Assembly: GCA_002785215.1 (NCBI GenBank)
Contig: PFMK01000001.1
Span: 1-22,065 of the forward strand
Reading direction: 5' to 3'
DNA: 22,065 nt
From: Candidatus Gottesmanbacteria bacterium CG_4_10_14_0_8_um_filter_37_24
GTDB lineage: Bacteria; Patescibacteriota; Microgenomatia; 2-02-FULL-39-11
Shown here: piece after piece, positions 13,777 through 21,211 of the stretch
How the letters are laid out: every line of letters starts with the position of its first letter
Position numbering within the stretch: position 1 is the first letter of the stretch
Notes under the pieces: model-generated
What the model saw: only the letters and a program-made list of their open reading frames with translations
Told to the model about the DNA's origin: nothing
The model's database searches: none
Translations under genes and position numbers: made by a program

Positions 13777-15381
13777 TTAAATATTCTTCGGAAAATATTC
13801 CCTTATCATCTCTGTAGTCAGATTCTGGCTAATCTGGATACCGCAATGTTTTTCTATTGTTTTTAATACTGCCATAACCGTATCCTCAAGTGGTCCATTA
13901 TTCTTCACTCTTACCAATCTGCCTGTGTATCTGACGCAATTATCTTGTTTTAGTTCATTATAGTAATGTCTTTGTACTCTTAGCTCATCAATTTTGATTT
14001 GGTTATTTGCCAGGTCGTTCTTTATTCTCATACGTTTCCAGTTTTCTGTTTCGTCATCCACTTCTAACAATATTGTCATATCAGGCGGTATTCGGGGGGC
14101 ACCTTCCAGAACATATTCCACAGGTTGTTGTATACCATGCGCTGTATGGTAACCTTCCACACTGGCAAGCGTTCGATCACAAAAGGCTATATTACAAGGT
14201 CCTCCAAGTGTATGGGCATTTCCGGCAATGCAGGATTCTATGGTGGTTGAAGCCAGTTGAGCTTCTCTCGCTGGTTCATCGAACAGTTTTCCGTCCCTTC
14301 GTTCCTTCTCTCTCAGTCTCTGTCTTGGACCCATGCGGCTGGGTTTTGCGATCGTGTATCCGCGATCGGCCAGTATTGCCGAAATTATTTCTATAATATC
14401 TGTTTTTCCGGTACCATCTTGTCCTTCAAAGGCAATATTAAACCCGCGCTGAGGTATATGGTCATAATACTCTGTAGGGTCATCAATATTTCCCCAACCG
14501 GCCATTGATAAAGCCCTACCGTAGGCAACATTTTCATATTGACTGTAATATAATTCTTTTTCTTCAGTGACAATTTTCCCACGGGGGTGTTTGTCAATCA
14601 CCATGACAGCCCTGTATGCTTCAGGCCAAGCGAGATCTGGATCATACTCTAATATGTCCTCGGTATTTGAGGCAATTGTTCTAGCTGTAGCGAGAGCTGC
14701 TTGTGGATTTTTTGTGTAATTTTCCTTTAGAGTAGTTACTTGGTTAAGCATACCGTGGAAATAAATAGCTGCCCGTGTTGCAGGCTCGAGCTTAAATGAA
14801 TATCCTGTTGTTCTAGCCATATTTGTGAGTGATGACAGTCGCGGTAGAGAATTTCTGGTGCGGTGTCTCATAATGGATGATTTTGGCGGTAAATTCGCCT
14901 CAATCATCTGTCTTATTAATGCGTTTTCCCAAGCGACATTCGCGTCTGAGTGAATCGGGACTGCAATTATTACTTTATCTTTGGCTACTCTTACCATTTC
15001 CTGAAGAAGAGGTAACCTGTCTCTTTCATCCACATGTTGAAAAACATCAACAGCCATTACTAAGGGGACAGACGAATCAGGAAAGAAACCCATATGAATC
15101 CCGTCATACGTAATATCGCCGATCCTTTTCGGGACATGATATTCTTCTTCGATATTTAAGCTTTTTGCTCTGACACCTTCCGGCAAAATTTCCTTTAAGA
15201 CAGGGTTGTCTCTAAAACCGCCTACATCCAGCACTTCACATGGGCATTCCGGACAAATTTCGATTTCCTGCATATATTTTAACGCAGTTCGATAACGGTT
15301 TCGGGGATCACTTCTTACAAGAGTAGATGAGGGTAATTCCGGTAACTGTTCAGATGTAAATCTGGTTTCAGCTAAAGCCAT
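13777..15381 (-). CDS. Methyltransferase-thymidylate kinase-like fusion protein
   Basis: The 534-aa protein joins two enzyme folds. Residues ~25-215 look like a class I SAM methyltransferase: EVLDVGGF (49-56, motif I), VDVFQHVDERDRLPLLQEM (111-129, the D-x-x-x-H block of type 11 methyltransferases), then KVIIAVP (136-142) and a helix-rich end. Three cysteines (C43, C46, C48) precede motif I. Residues ~312-515 resemble dTMP kinase: Walker A GQDGTGKT (320-327), the CDRTLAS block (401-407) in place of DRYxxSS, and a LID-like Arg-rich helix around 446-475 with LRVQRHYYNEL. The middle (220-310) is unassigned. The substrates are unknown: a nucleotide, sugar or nucleic-acid modification are all possible. 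It is the only minus-strand gene in the window and is transcribed divergently from the SAM-hydrolase-like gene. Confidence 0.75.
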   Translation of the reverse strand: MALAETRFTSEQLPELPSSTLVRSDPRNRYRTALKYMQEIEICPECPCEVLDVGGFRDNPVLKEILPEGVRAKSLNIEEEYHVPKRIGDITYDGIHMGFFPDSSVPLVMAVDVFQHVDERDRLPLLQEMVRVAKDKVIIAVPIHSDANVAWENALIRQMIEANLPPKSSIMRHRTRNSLPRLSSLTNMARTTGYSFKLEPATRAAIYFHGMLNQVTTLKENYTKNPQAALATARTIASNTEDILEYDPDLAWPEAYRAVMVIDKHPRGKIVTEEKELYYSQYENVAYGRALSMAGWGNIDDPTEYYDHIPQRGFNIAFEGQDGTGKTDIIEIISAILADRGYTIAKPSRMGPRQRLREKERRDGKLFDEPAREAQLASTTIESCIAGNAHTLGGPCNIAFCDRTLASVEGYHTAHGIQQPVEYVLEGAPRIPPDMTILLEVDDETENWKRMRIKNDLANNQIKIDELRVQRHYYNELKQDNCVRYTGRLVRVKNNGPLEDTVMAVLKTIEKHCGIQISQNLTTEMIREYFPKNI

Positions 15382-15410
15382 ATTATTTGTTATAGGATTA
15401 ATTGTTGCAT

Positions 15411-15416
15411 ATTATA
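15411..15416 (-). promoter_or_regulatory. -10 element for the minus-strand fusion gene
   Basis: On the minus strand this reads TATAAT, a perfect -10. It lies 29 bases before the ATG, which starts at 15381. The expected -35 position holds only a weak match, so the call rests on the -10 alone. Confidence 0.4.
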
Positions 15417-15525
15417 ACATTAGTGGGCATATATTAATGAATTTCGAATAATCGCTTCAGTTCAGTTTATCTGTAAAAATATTCTTAGGTTAAAATACTC
15501 CTTGAAAATTTTATTGAAATAAGTA

Positions 15526-15534
15526 TGATATAAT
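15526..15534 (+). promoter_or_regulatory. Extended -10 promoter for the SAM-hydrolase-like gene
   Basis: TGATATAAT is a perfect extended -10 (TGnTATAAT). It ends 11 bases before the ATG at 15546, so the transcript would have a 5' leader of only a few bases. The 164-base divergent gap therefore contains promoters for both flanking genes. Confidence 0.55.
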
Positions 15535-15545
15535 TTATTATCATT

Positions 15546-16409
15546 ATGAGTAGTAAATGGACATATAAAACTTCAAGTGCTATTGAGAAACATTCCCTTC
15601 ATATAGAGGTGATTGCCGATTATGGTGGGGCTCATACTACCGATCATGCTTTCGATGAGGTACAGAATCACTTTTTGCGTTTTGACAAAAGTACTAAAAT
15701 CAGGATGATTACCGAGCACCCGGTATATGCCTTTTCCACCATAGAAACAGGGTTTTGGATAGCCCAGGACGGACTTCACAGCGAGCATCCTGGCCTGGTT
15801 ATTTTCTCAAATACGGCTCCGCGCGGTGATATCCTTTGGACAGGAGAGAAAAAACAGGCTTTTGTCTGCGGTTTACTTGACAACGGTATACCTTTTTTTG
15901 CGGTGAATGCCGGTTACAATCTTTCTTTTGTAAAAAACAGGATAAAAGATGTATGGGAGGTAGAAGTACCCAATGAAGGTACCCAATTTAGGTCCAGAGA
16001 CCAGTATCCTGAGGCTACCATGGCGATACTAAACGGAGATTTAAACAGGATAGGTAAAGAAGTCAGCATAAAAAATATTCCCGATATTCCGCCTTTTATG
16101 GTTGCGTCAATTGACGGGTATGGCAATTTGAAGACAACCATAATGCAAAGCCAGCTATCTGAGAGTGTTAGAAAATGTCCGGTTTTGAGGGTGACTCTAA
16201 ACAATATATCTCATTTCGTATTAAATACCTTAGTTTCCGGAGTGAAAGGGAAAATTGGTGATCTTTGCATGGTGGTCGGTTCATCCGGCGGAAAAGGAAG
16301 AAATTTACTGGAATTTGTAAGACTGCAGGGAAATGCCTCCACTGATTATCGTTTGGTAGGGCCTAGGGATGATTTAGTTAAGATCAAAATAGAATCAATT
16401 AAACTGTAG
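15546..16409 (+). CDS. Divergent SAM hydrolase / DUF62-like protein
   Basis: DUF62 (SAM hydroxide adenosyltransferase) enzymes split S-adenosylmethionine to methionine and adenosine. This 287-aa protein has the right layout. A beta start has an acidic loop, VIADYGGAHTTDHAFDEV (22-39). Next comes PGLVIFSNTAPRG (82-94), where classical members have VDPGVG. Then FFAVNAGYN (117-125) and a RDQYPEATMAILNGD block (151-165) follow. The C-terminal domain has IDGYGNLKTTI (189-199), which matches the family's IDxFGNxxTNI. The match is clear at the C-terminus and weaker at the N-terminal catalytic loops, so activity may differ. The adenosine it could release fits the nearby adenosine kinase. No SD is present; an extended -10 lies just upstream. 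Confidence 0.55.
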   Translation: MSSKWTYKTSSAIEKHSLHIEVIADYGGAHTTDHAFDEVQNHFLRFDKSTKIRMITEHPVYAFSTIETGFWIAQDGLHSEHPGLVIFSNTAPRGDILWTGEKKQAFVCGLLDNGIPFFAVNAGYNLSFVKNRIKDVWEVEVPNEGTQFRSRDQYPEATMAILNGDLNRIGKEVSIKNIPDIPPFMVASIDGYGNLKTTIMQSQLSESVRKCPVLRVTLNNISHFVLNTLVSGVKGKIGDLCMVVGSSGGKGRNLLEFVRLQGNASTDYRLVGPRDDLVKIKIESIKL

Positions 16410-16471
16410 GGGAATTAATTTTATAAATTATAAAGAAAATGAATATAAATATTATAAAAAGTTGTTGTTGT

Positions 16472-16559
16472 ACCTCCTTAGATAGGGGAGGAATTTTTTA
16501 GTGAAATAGTTTACTAAAAAGCTAAAAAAGAAATGAACCTCCCAAAAGGGAGGTTTTTT
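16472..16559 (+). promoter_or_regulatory. Four-arm leader with competing hairpins before the CBS gene
   Basis: Four mutually complementary arms are present: A, CCTCCTT (16473-16479); B, GGGGAGG (16485-16491); C, AACCTCCC (16536-16543); D, GGGAGGTT (16548-16555). A-B and C-D form two hairpins, each followed by T residues. Alternatively B pairs with C (six G-C/A-T pairs), which frees D. D contains the GGAGG SD, seven bases before the TTG at 16561. Between B and C, TTTTTAGT (16495-16502) and ACTAAAAA (16513-16520) form another perfect stem, which would bring B and C together. Confidence 0.6.
16536..16559 (+). terminator. Intrinsic terminator / SD-sequestering hairpin
   Basis: AACCTCCC, AAAA loop, GGGAGGTT, then a T-run to 16559: a perfect eight-base stem and textbook terminator. 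It lies directly against the start of the next gene, and its right arm holds that gene's SD. It therefore works either as the end of the SAM-hydrolase transcript or as an attenuator. Confidence 0.75.
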
Positions 16560-16560
16560 A

Positions 16561-17538
16561 TTGCTTATGTGGTATAAAAATATTCTTGAGGTAATCGGAA
16601 ATACTCCTTTAGTGAGAATTAATAAAATAAACACTAATCCTGGAGTAATTATCCTGGCAAAATTAGAATTTTTAAATCCCGGGGGTAGTATCAAAGACAG
16701 GGTAGGGGTACATATGGTTAACGTAGCCCGAGAGCATGGCAGATTAAGAAAGGGAAGTACAATTGTGGAACCGACATCAGGAAATACCGGTGTGGGATTG
16801 GCAATGGCCTCAGCGATCGGAGGTTTTAAATGTGTGTTTGTTATGCCTGATAAGATGAGTGATGAGAAACGGAATATTCTTAAAGCCTACGGCGCGGAAG
16901 TCGTAATTACCAGGACGTCGGTTGCTCCCGAAAATCCTCAAAGTTATTACAATATTTCAGATAAAATCGCTGCTAAAAGAAGTAATGGATATAAACCTGA
17001 CCAGTATCAGAACCCGGCCAATCCGGAAACTCATTATAAATATACGGGACCGGAAATCTGGGAACAGACAGGAGGAAAAATATCACATGCAGTCATTGCT
17101 ATGGGAACTGGTGGGACTATAAGCGGTGTAGGCAAATTTTTGAAAGAAAAAAATCCAAATATAAGAATAATCGGTGTGGACCCTATTGGCTCAGTATATT
17201 ATCATTTTTTCAAAACAGGTAGGATCCCAAAATTATTCAAAAATTATAAACTCGAGGGAGCGGGCGAGGATTTTTTGCCAGGAGCTATAGATTTCTCAGT
17301 TATAGATGAGGTAATCCGGGTGTCAGATAAGCAGAGTTTCGATACGGCCCGTAACTTAGCCAAAAAAGAAGGTATTTTGGCAGGTGGTACCAGCGGAATG
17401 GCTCTGTTTGCGGCAATGAAGGTTTCCAGGAGGTTGAGAAAAGGATGCCTAGTGGTTATTTTTCCGGATTCAGGCAGAAATTATCTGACAAAATTTTACA
17501 ATGATGAATGGATGTTAAAAAACGGTTTTATTAAATGA
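16561..17538 (+). CDS. Cystathionine beta-synthase-type PLP enzyme
   Basis: This is a PLP-dependent fold-type II enzyme of the cysteine synthase/CBS family. It probably condenses homocysteine and serine to cystathionine. The PLP lysine is K45 in GGSIKDR; TSGNTG (72-77) and GTGGT (182-186) hold the substrate and the PLP phosphate. The segment DQYQNPANPETHYKYTGPEIW (147-167) is the pattern of CBS rather than plain CysK. It has 325 aa and no regulatory CBS domains. I keep the TTG at 16561 because GGAGG lies seven bases upstream; the ATG at 16567 is the alternative and costs two residues. Cystathionine gamma-lyase follows after 12 bases, supporting transsulfuration toward cysteine. O-acetylserine sulfhydrylase activity is the other possibility. 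Confidence 0.85.
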   Translation: MLMWYKNILEVIGNTPLVRINKINTNPGVIILAKLEFLNPGGSIKDRVGVHMVNVAREHGRLRKGSTIVEPTSGNTGVGLAMASAIGGFKCVFVMPDKMSDEKRNILKAYGAEVVITRTSVAPENPQSYYNISDKIAAKRSNGYKPDQYQNPANPETHYKYTGPEIWEQTGGKISHAVIAMGTGGTISGVGKFLKEKNPNIRIIGVDPIGSVYYHFFKTGRIPKLFKNYKLEGAGEDFLPGAIDFSVIDEVIRVSDKQSFDTARNLAKKEGILAGGTSGMALFAAMKVSRRLRKGCLVVIFPDSGRNYLTKFYNDEWMLKNGFIK

Positions 17539-17550
17539 AAAGGAGGATTT

Positions 17551-18699
17551 ATGAAATTTTCCACAAAAAGCATCAGGATAGGAAATGAACCGAATTTAAA
17601 GGAAGGCGGTTCGGGGGACGTCGTTGTTCCTATTCACCTGTCAACCACATTTGCCAGAAGGAAGGTAGGTGAACCAACCGGAGGTTATGAATATTCACGT
17701 TCAGGTAATCCCACCCGGGATGCGTTGGAAAAAAACCTGGCGGTACTGGAAAACGGTAAATATGCTTTTACTTTTTCGTCCGGACTGGCTGCTATTACTA
17801 TAGTGTTTATGCTTTTAAAAAAGGGTGATCATGTTTTATCCATTGATGATGTCTATGGCGGGACAAGGAGACTGTTCGTGAATGTTTTTAAGGAATTCGG
17901 GGTTGATTTTTCGTTTGTACCGTTTTGCTGTGCCGGAGATTTAGATTCAGAAATTAAATCGAATACGAGGATGATCTGGATGGAAACACCAACCAATCCG
18001 CTGCTTAAGATAATTGATTTAAAATCAGTATGTAAGCTGGCATTGCGAAGAAAGATCATTTCGGTGGTTGATAATACTTTTGCTACACCGTGTTTTCAGA
18101 ACCCGCTGGATTTAGGCGCGGATATCGTGGTTCATTCAATGACGAAATATTTAGGTGGACATAGTGATTCTGTGGCAGGAGCTGTTATAGTGAAAGCTGA
18201 AAAGTTAGCACAAAAAGTGAAATATCTTCAAAATGCAGTAGGAGCCATATTGTCTCCTTTTGACAGTTATCAGATACTGAAAGGGATAAAAACACTGTCA
18301 TTGAGGATGAAGAAGCATGAAGAAAATGCAAAAGAAGTTGTTCGGTTTCTTCTGCGCCAGAAGAAAGTAAAAACGATTTATTATCCTGGTTTGTCCTCTC
18401 ATCCCGGTTATAATATAGCCAAGAGCCAGATGACCGGATTCGGAGCCATTATTTCCTTTGAACTGAAGGGTGACATTTCGGCAGCTGTCAGATTTTTGGA
18501 ATCTCTGAAAATCATTTCTATAGCCGAAAGTTTGGGAGCAGTGGAGTCACTCATTGAGCATCCGGCTACCATGACGCATTCATCCGTACCTGAGAGCGAG
18601 AGATCAAAAATCGGTATTTCAAACACCTTAATTCGTTTGTCTGTTGGGATAGAAGATGTAAATGACCTGATCGGGGATATCAAACAGGCCTTATATTAA
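17551..18699 (+). CDS. Cystathionine gamma-lyase / trans-sulfuration enzyme
   Basis: This is a PLP fold-type I enzyme of the Cys/Met metabolism family, 382 aa and full length. Seen motifs are YEYSRSGNPTRDALE (46-60), FSSGLAAI (75-82), the DDVYGGTRR block (99-107), ETPTNP (145-150), VDNTFATP (173-180) and the PLP lysine K199 in HSMTKYLGGHSD. The C-terminal SLGAVESLIEHPATMTHSSVP stretch (in two parts) is typical. With the CBS-type gene 12 bases upstream, the likely reaction is cystathionine to cysteine, 2-oxobutyrate and ammonia. Cystathionine gamma-synthase or beta-lyase roles cannot be excluded from sequence. A strong SD (AAAAGGAGG) precedes the ATG at good spacing. Confidence 0.88.
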   Translation: MKFSTKSIRIGNEPNLKEGGSGDVVVPIHLSTTFARRKVGEPTGGYEYSRSGNPTRDALEKNLAVLENGKYAFTFSSGLAAITIVFMLLKKGDHVLSIDDVYGGTRRLFVNVFKEFGVDFSFVPFCCAGDLDSEIKSNTRMIWMETPTNPLLKIIDLKSVCKLALRRKIISVVDNTFATPCFQNPLDLGADIVVHSMTKYLGGHSDSVAGAVIVKAEKLAQKVKYLQNAVGAILSPFDSYQILKGIKTLSLRMKKHEENAKEVVRFLLRQKKVKTIYYPGLSSHPGYNIAKSQMTGFGAIISFELKGDISAAVRFLESLKIISIAESLGAVESLIEHPATMTHSSVPESERSKIGISNTLIRLSVGIEDVNDLIGDIKQALY

Positions 18700-18854
18700 T
18701 AAGTTGTTAAGTTGTGATATATATTTTACATAAACTTTATATATTATTGCTTCTGGTTATATGTCATAAATTGGATATGGACCACTGTTTTATATTAATA
18801 TGATTTTCGATTCCTCTTGCAAAATAGATTTAGAAATAGTAATAATAAACTTAG

Positions 18855-19763
18855 ATGGATATAAAAATATTTTCCGGTAACAGTAATAAAGTTCTAGCCG
18901 GGGAAATAGCTCAGCTTATTGGAGCAAAGCTGTCTAAAGTTGAGATAATCAGATTTGCTGATTCAGAATGCAGGGTTAGAATTCAGGAAGATGTAGAAGG
19001 GAAAGATGTTTTTATCATCCAATCACTTTCCAATCCGGTTGACGAAAATCTGATGGAACTTCTTCTTCTCTGTGATGCGGTAAAAAGGGGTGAAGCCAGA
19101 AAAATTATCGCAGTTATTCCATACCACGGTTATGCCAGACAAGACAGGATTCACCGTCCCGGTGAATGTTTGTCAGCCCATGTGGTGACCAAGCTTATAG
19201 AAACAGTCGGTTTTGATAAGCTTGTTACGGTCGAACTTCATAATGAAGCAATATTGGGTTTTTTTGATATACCGGTTACTCATCTTTCAGGTTTATCCAT
19301 ATTTAAGCCTCTCGTACAAAAGATAAAAGAAGATATTGTGGTTATTACACCTGATGCAGGCGCCTTGAAACGTTCACAAAAATTTTCTGAAGGATTGGAT
19401 GTTCCCCTGGCCTTAATAGAGAAAAAAAGAGATCTTGATCATATGCATAAAATATTATCGATGAAGGTAGTGGGAAACGTGAAGGGAAAAACAGCAATCA
19501 TAGTAGATGATGTGATCGTGACAGGCGGTACTTTATTAAACGCAGCCCATCTTTTGAAACAGGAAGGCGCTAGGCAGGTAATAGCCGCAGTTACTCATGC
19601 GGATTTTGTAGGCGGTGCGGATAAGATATTACAGGAATCACCTGTTGATAGGATATGGGTTACAGATACAATATCTATACCAAAGGAAATGCGCTTTTCC
19701 AAGCTGGAAGTTGTCAGCTCGTCAAAATTGATTGCCGAAGCTTTAAGAAAAATGATTAAGTAA
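18855..19763 (+). CDS. prs: Ribose-phosphate pyrophosphokinase (PRPP synthase)
   Basis: This enzyme makes PRPP from ribose 5-phosphate and ATP for nucleotide and cofactor synthesis. Motifs are IFSGNSNKVLA (5-15), FADSECRVRI (34-43), IPYHGYARQDR (88-98), TPDAGALKR (165-173) and the PRPP loop VDDVIVTGGT (217-226). The 302-aa length is normal. The YARQDR loop often reads with a second Lys/Arg partner and here continues IHRPGE, a slight variant. No SD is seen; the start is preceded by an AT-rich stretch in a 155-base gap after the gamma-lyase gene in which I see no other feature. Confidence 0.95.
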   Translation: MDIKIFSGNSNKVLAGEIAQLIGAKLSKVEIIRFADSECRVRIQEDVEGKDVFIIQSLSNPVDENLMELLLLCDAVKRGEARKIIAVIPYHGYARQDRIHRPGECLSAHVVTKLIETVGFDKLVTVELHNEAILGFFDIPVTHLSGLSIFKPLVQKIKEDIVVITPDAGALKRSQKFSEGLDVPLALIEKKRDLDHMHKILSMKVVGNVKGKTAIIVDDVIVTGGTLLNAAHLLKQEGARQVIAAVTHADFVGGADKILQESPVDRIWVTDTISIPKEMRFSKLEVVSSSKLIAEALRKMIK

Positions 19764-19781
19764 AGGAACTTCCTGTTTTAG

Positions 19782-19872
19782 GCCGCATTCGTTAATAACA
19801 TGATTATTATTTCAGATAAAGATGCGGCACAAAAGGCCGTAATCGTAAATGCCATTACATGTTATTTACGAA
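19782..19872 (+). promoter_or_regulatory. Inverted-repeat leader of recR with alternative pairings
   Basis: Left arm TTCGTTAATAACATG (19788-19802) pairs with CATGTTATTTACGAA (19858-19872) in 14 of 15 positions. Two competing stems exist. GCCGCAT (19782-19788) pairs with ATGCGGC (19822-19828). TCGTAAAT (19843-19850) pairs with ATTTACGA (19864-19871). The long stem and the last one share the same right arm, so they exclude each other. The element ends 42 bases before the first Met of recR. Confidence 0.5.
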
Positions 19873-19920
19873 CGAGCCCTTAGGTTAGTTACTGTTAAAG
19901 TATTAATCAAAAAAATGATG

Positions 19921-20544
19921 ATGCAGATATTGCCCAAGTCCATAGGAAATCTCATTGATTCTTTTGAGAAATTACCCGGCATAGGGCCTAAAAGTGCTAG
20001 CAGGCTTACATTTTATCTTCTTCATGTTCCGCAGAATATGCTGGATGCTTTCGGTCAGGCAGTTATTAATCTCAAAAAAAATACCGTTTACTGTTCAAAT
20101 TGTTTCAATGTGGGAGAAAGTGATCCATGTGTGATATGTTCCGATCCTGGCAGGGAAGAAGACGTTGTTTGTGTCGTGGAAAATCCGATAAATATTTTGA
20201 ATCTGGAAAAGACCGGGAAATTCAGAGGTCTTTATCATGTACTTCACGGCGTTATCGATCCTCTAAATAACATCGGTCCTGACGAATTGAAAATTACGGA
20301 GCTTCTGGCAAGAACAAGAAAAGGGAAAATAAAGGAATTAATAATAGCTACAAATCCGAATATGGAAGGTGAAGCAACGGCAATGTATATAAAAAGAGAG
20401 ATTATTAATCAGAAGGAGAATAATCCCGTCATACGTAGGATAGACATCACCCGCCTTGCCAATGGTTTGCCTATCGGAGCAGATTTGGAGTACGCCGATG
20501 AAATTACGTTATCGAAAGCTATAGAAGGAAGGAGAGTGTTTTAG
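19921..20544 (+). CDS. recR: Recombination mediator protein RecR
   Basis: RecR helps load RecA on gapped DNA. Motifs are the helix-hairpin-helix KLPGIGPKSASRL, the C4 zinc finger CSNC...CVIC, and the Toprim domain starting VVENP and including ATNPNMEGEATA. Length is 207 aa from the ATG at 19921, right for the family. Two further ATGs directly precede it (19915, 19918). A longer frame from 19849 would add 22 residues unlike any RecR and would translate the inverted repeat, so I reject it. The next gene begins immediately after the stop codon. dnaX and ybaB, its usual neighbours, are 9 kb upstream. Confidence 0.95.
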   Translation: MQILPKSIGNLIDSFEKLPGIGPKSASRLTFYLLHVPQNMLDAFGQAVINLKKNTVYCSNCFNVGESDPCVICSDPGREEDVVCVVENPINILNLEKTGKFRGLYHVLHGVIDPLNNIGPDELKITELLARTRKGKIKELIIATNPNMEGEATAMYIKREIINQKENNPVIRRIDITRLANGLPIGADLEYADEITLSKAIEGRRVF

Positions 20545-21147
20545 ATGAGAGTTTTCTTCCATACATATGTGGGGGAAATTTATAAACTAAGTCAATATCA
20601 TAAAAAGATCTATACAATAATTTCTGATTTAGGGTACGATCATGTTCCGGTTGATTCAGAATACATAGACAATCCGGAGAAGCTGATAACTAAAATTGAA
20701 AAGGGAGGGACACAGGCAAAAATCACCAGATACAAAGAATGCATAAAAAATTTACAGCTCTGTGATATATTTGTTATTGAAGTATCAAGTAACAGCCTAT
20801 CTGCGGGCTATCTTCTTCACGAGGCGCTGAACAACTCCAGACCGGTTATTGCCCTGTACCACGAAGGTGAATTGCCGAATTTTTTGTCGGGAGGGTTGGA
20901 AAATGAAAAGTTGGTTACAATCGAGTATAATTCCAGCAATATTAAAGTACAGTTGGAGAGAGCTTTGGAACTGGCAAAAAAAGCAGTTGACATCAGGTTT
21001 AATTTTTTTATCCCTCCTCAGCTTGTTACCTATCTGAACTGGACCTCATCGATGCTCAGGATTTCAAAGTCCACCTATCTTCGGAAGTTGATTATGGATG
21101 ACATGTCAAAAAATCGCGATTATATCAAGCTGAAAAAGACTTTTTGA
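20545..21147 (+). CDS. Nucleoside deoxyribosyltransferase-like protein with RHH-like tail
   Basis: The first ~145 residues have the Rossmann-like pattern of the nucleoside 2-deoxyribosyltransferase superfamily. VFFHTYVGEIYKL is the first strand and loop. CDIFVIEVSSNSLSAGYLLHEAL (73-95) includes the Glu79 and S/G-xx-E-type acidic block, and RPVIALY (99-105) is the following strand. Residues ~152-188 (FNFFIPPQLVTYLNWT, then ISKSTYLRKLIMDDM) read like a ribbon-helix-helix DNA-binding or dimer segment. A catalytic base/nucleophile is plausible (Glu79 or Glu93) but not certain. It starts directly after the recR stop, with AAGGAG in the recR end as SD, so the two are coupled. Function is unknown: nucleotide sensing, nucleoside cleavage, or a DNA-linked regulator. 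Confidence 0.6.
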   Translation: MRVFFHTYVGEIYKLSQYHKKIYTIISDLGYDHVPVDSEYIDNPEKLITKIEKGGTQAKITRYKECIKNLQLCDIFVIEVSSNSLSAGYLLHEALNNSRPVIALYHEGELPNFLSGGLENEKLVTIEYNSSNIKVQLERALELAKKAVDIRFNFFIPPQLVTYLNWTSSMLRISKSTYLRKLIMDDMSKNRDYIKLKKTF

Positions 21148-21196
21148 ACTCCGTAAAGAAGACAGCCGATTTCATTTATGGAAATATCCGGAAATA

Positions 21197-21205
21197 TGGT
21201 ATTAT
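21197..21205 (+). promoter_or_regulatory. Extended -10 promoter just before the Fic-fold gene
   Basis: TGGTATTAT fits TGnTATAAT with one mismatch. It ends six bases before the ATG at 21212, so transcription would start at or next to the start codon. No SD is present. Confidence 0.45.
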
Positions 21206-21211
21206 ACCTTC

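Noticed and set aside
13777..13800. cTTCGg hairpin at the end of the minus-strand gene as a bidirectional terminator
   Set aside because: The stem needs a two-base bulge, lies inside the coding end, and has no T-run on either side.
18700..18854. Regulatory element before the PRPP synthase gene
   Set aside because: The gap is AT-rich with only short chance repeats; no stem of seven or more bases or clear promoter pair stood out.
19849..19920. Longer recR start adding 22 residues
   Set aside because: The added residues do not resemble any RecR N-terminus and would be encoded by the inverted-repeat leader. The triple ATG at 19915-19923 gives the family's normal length.
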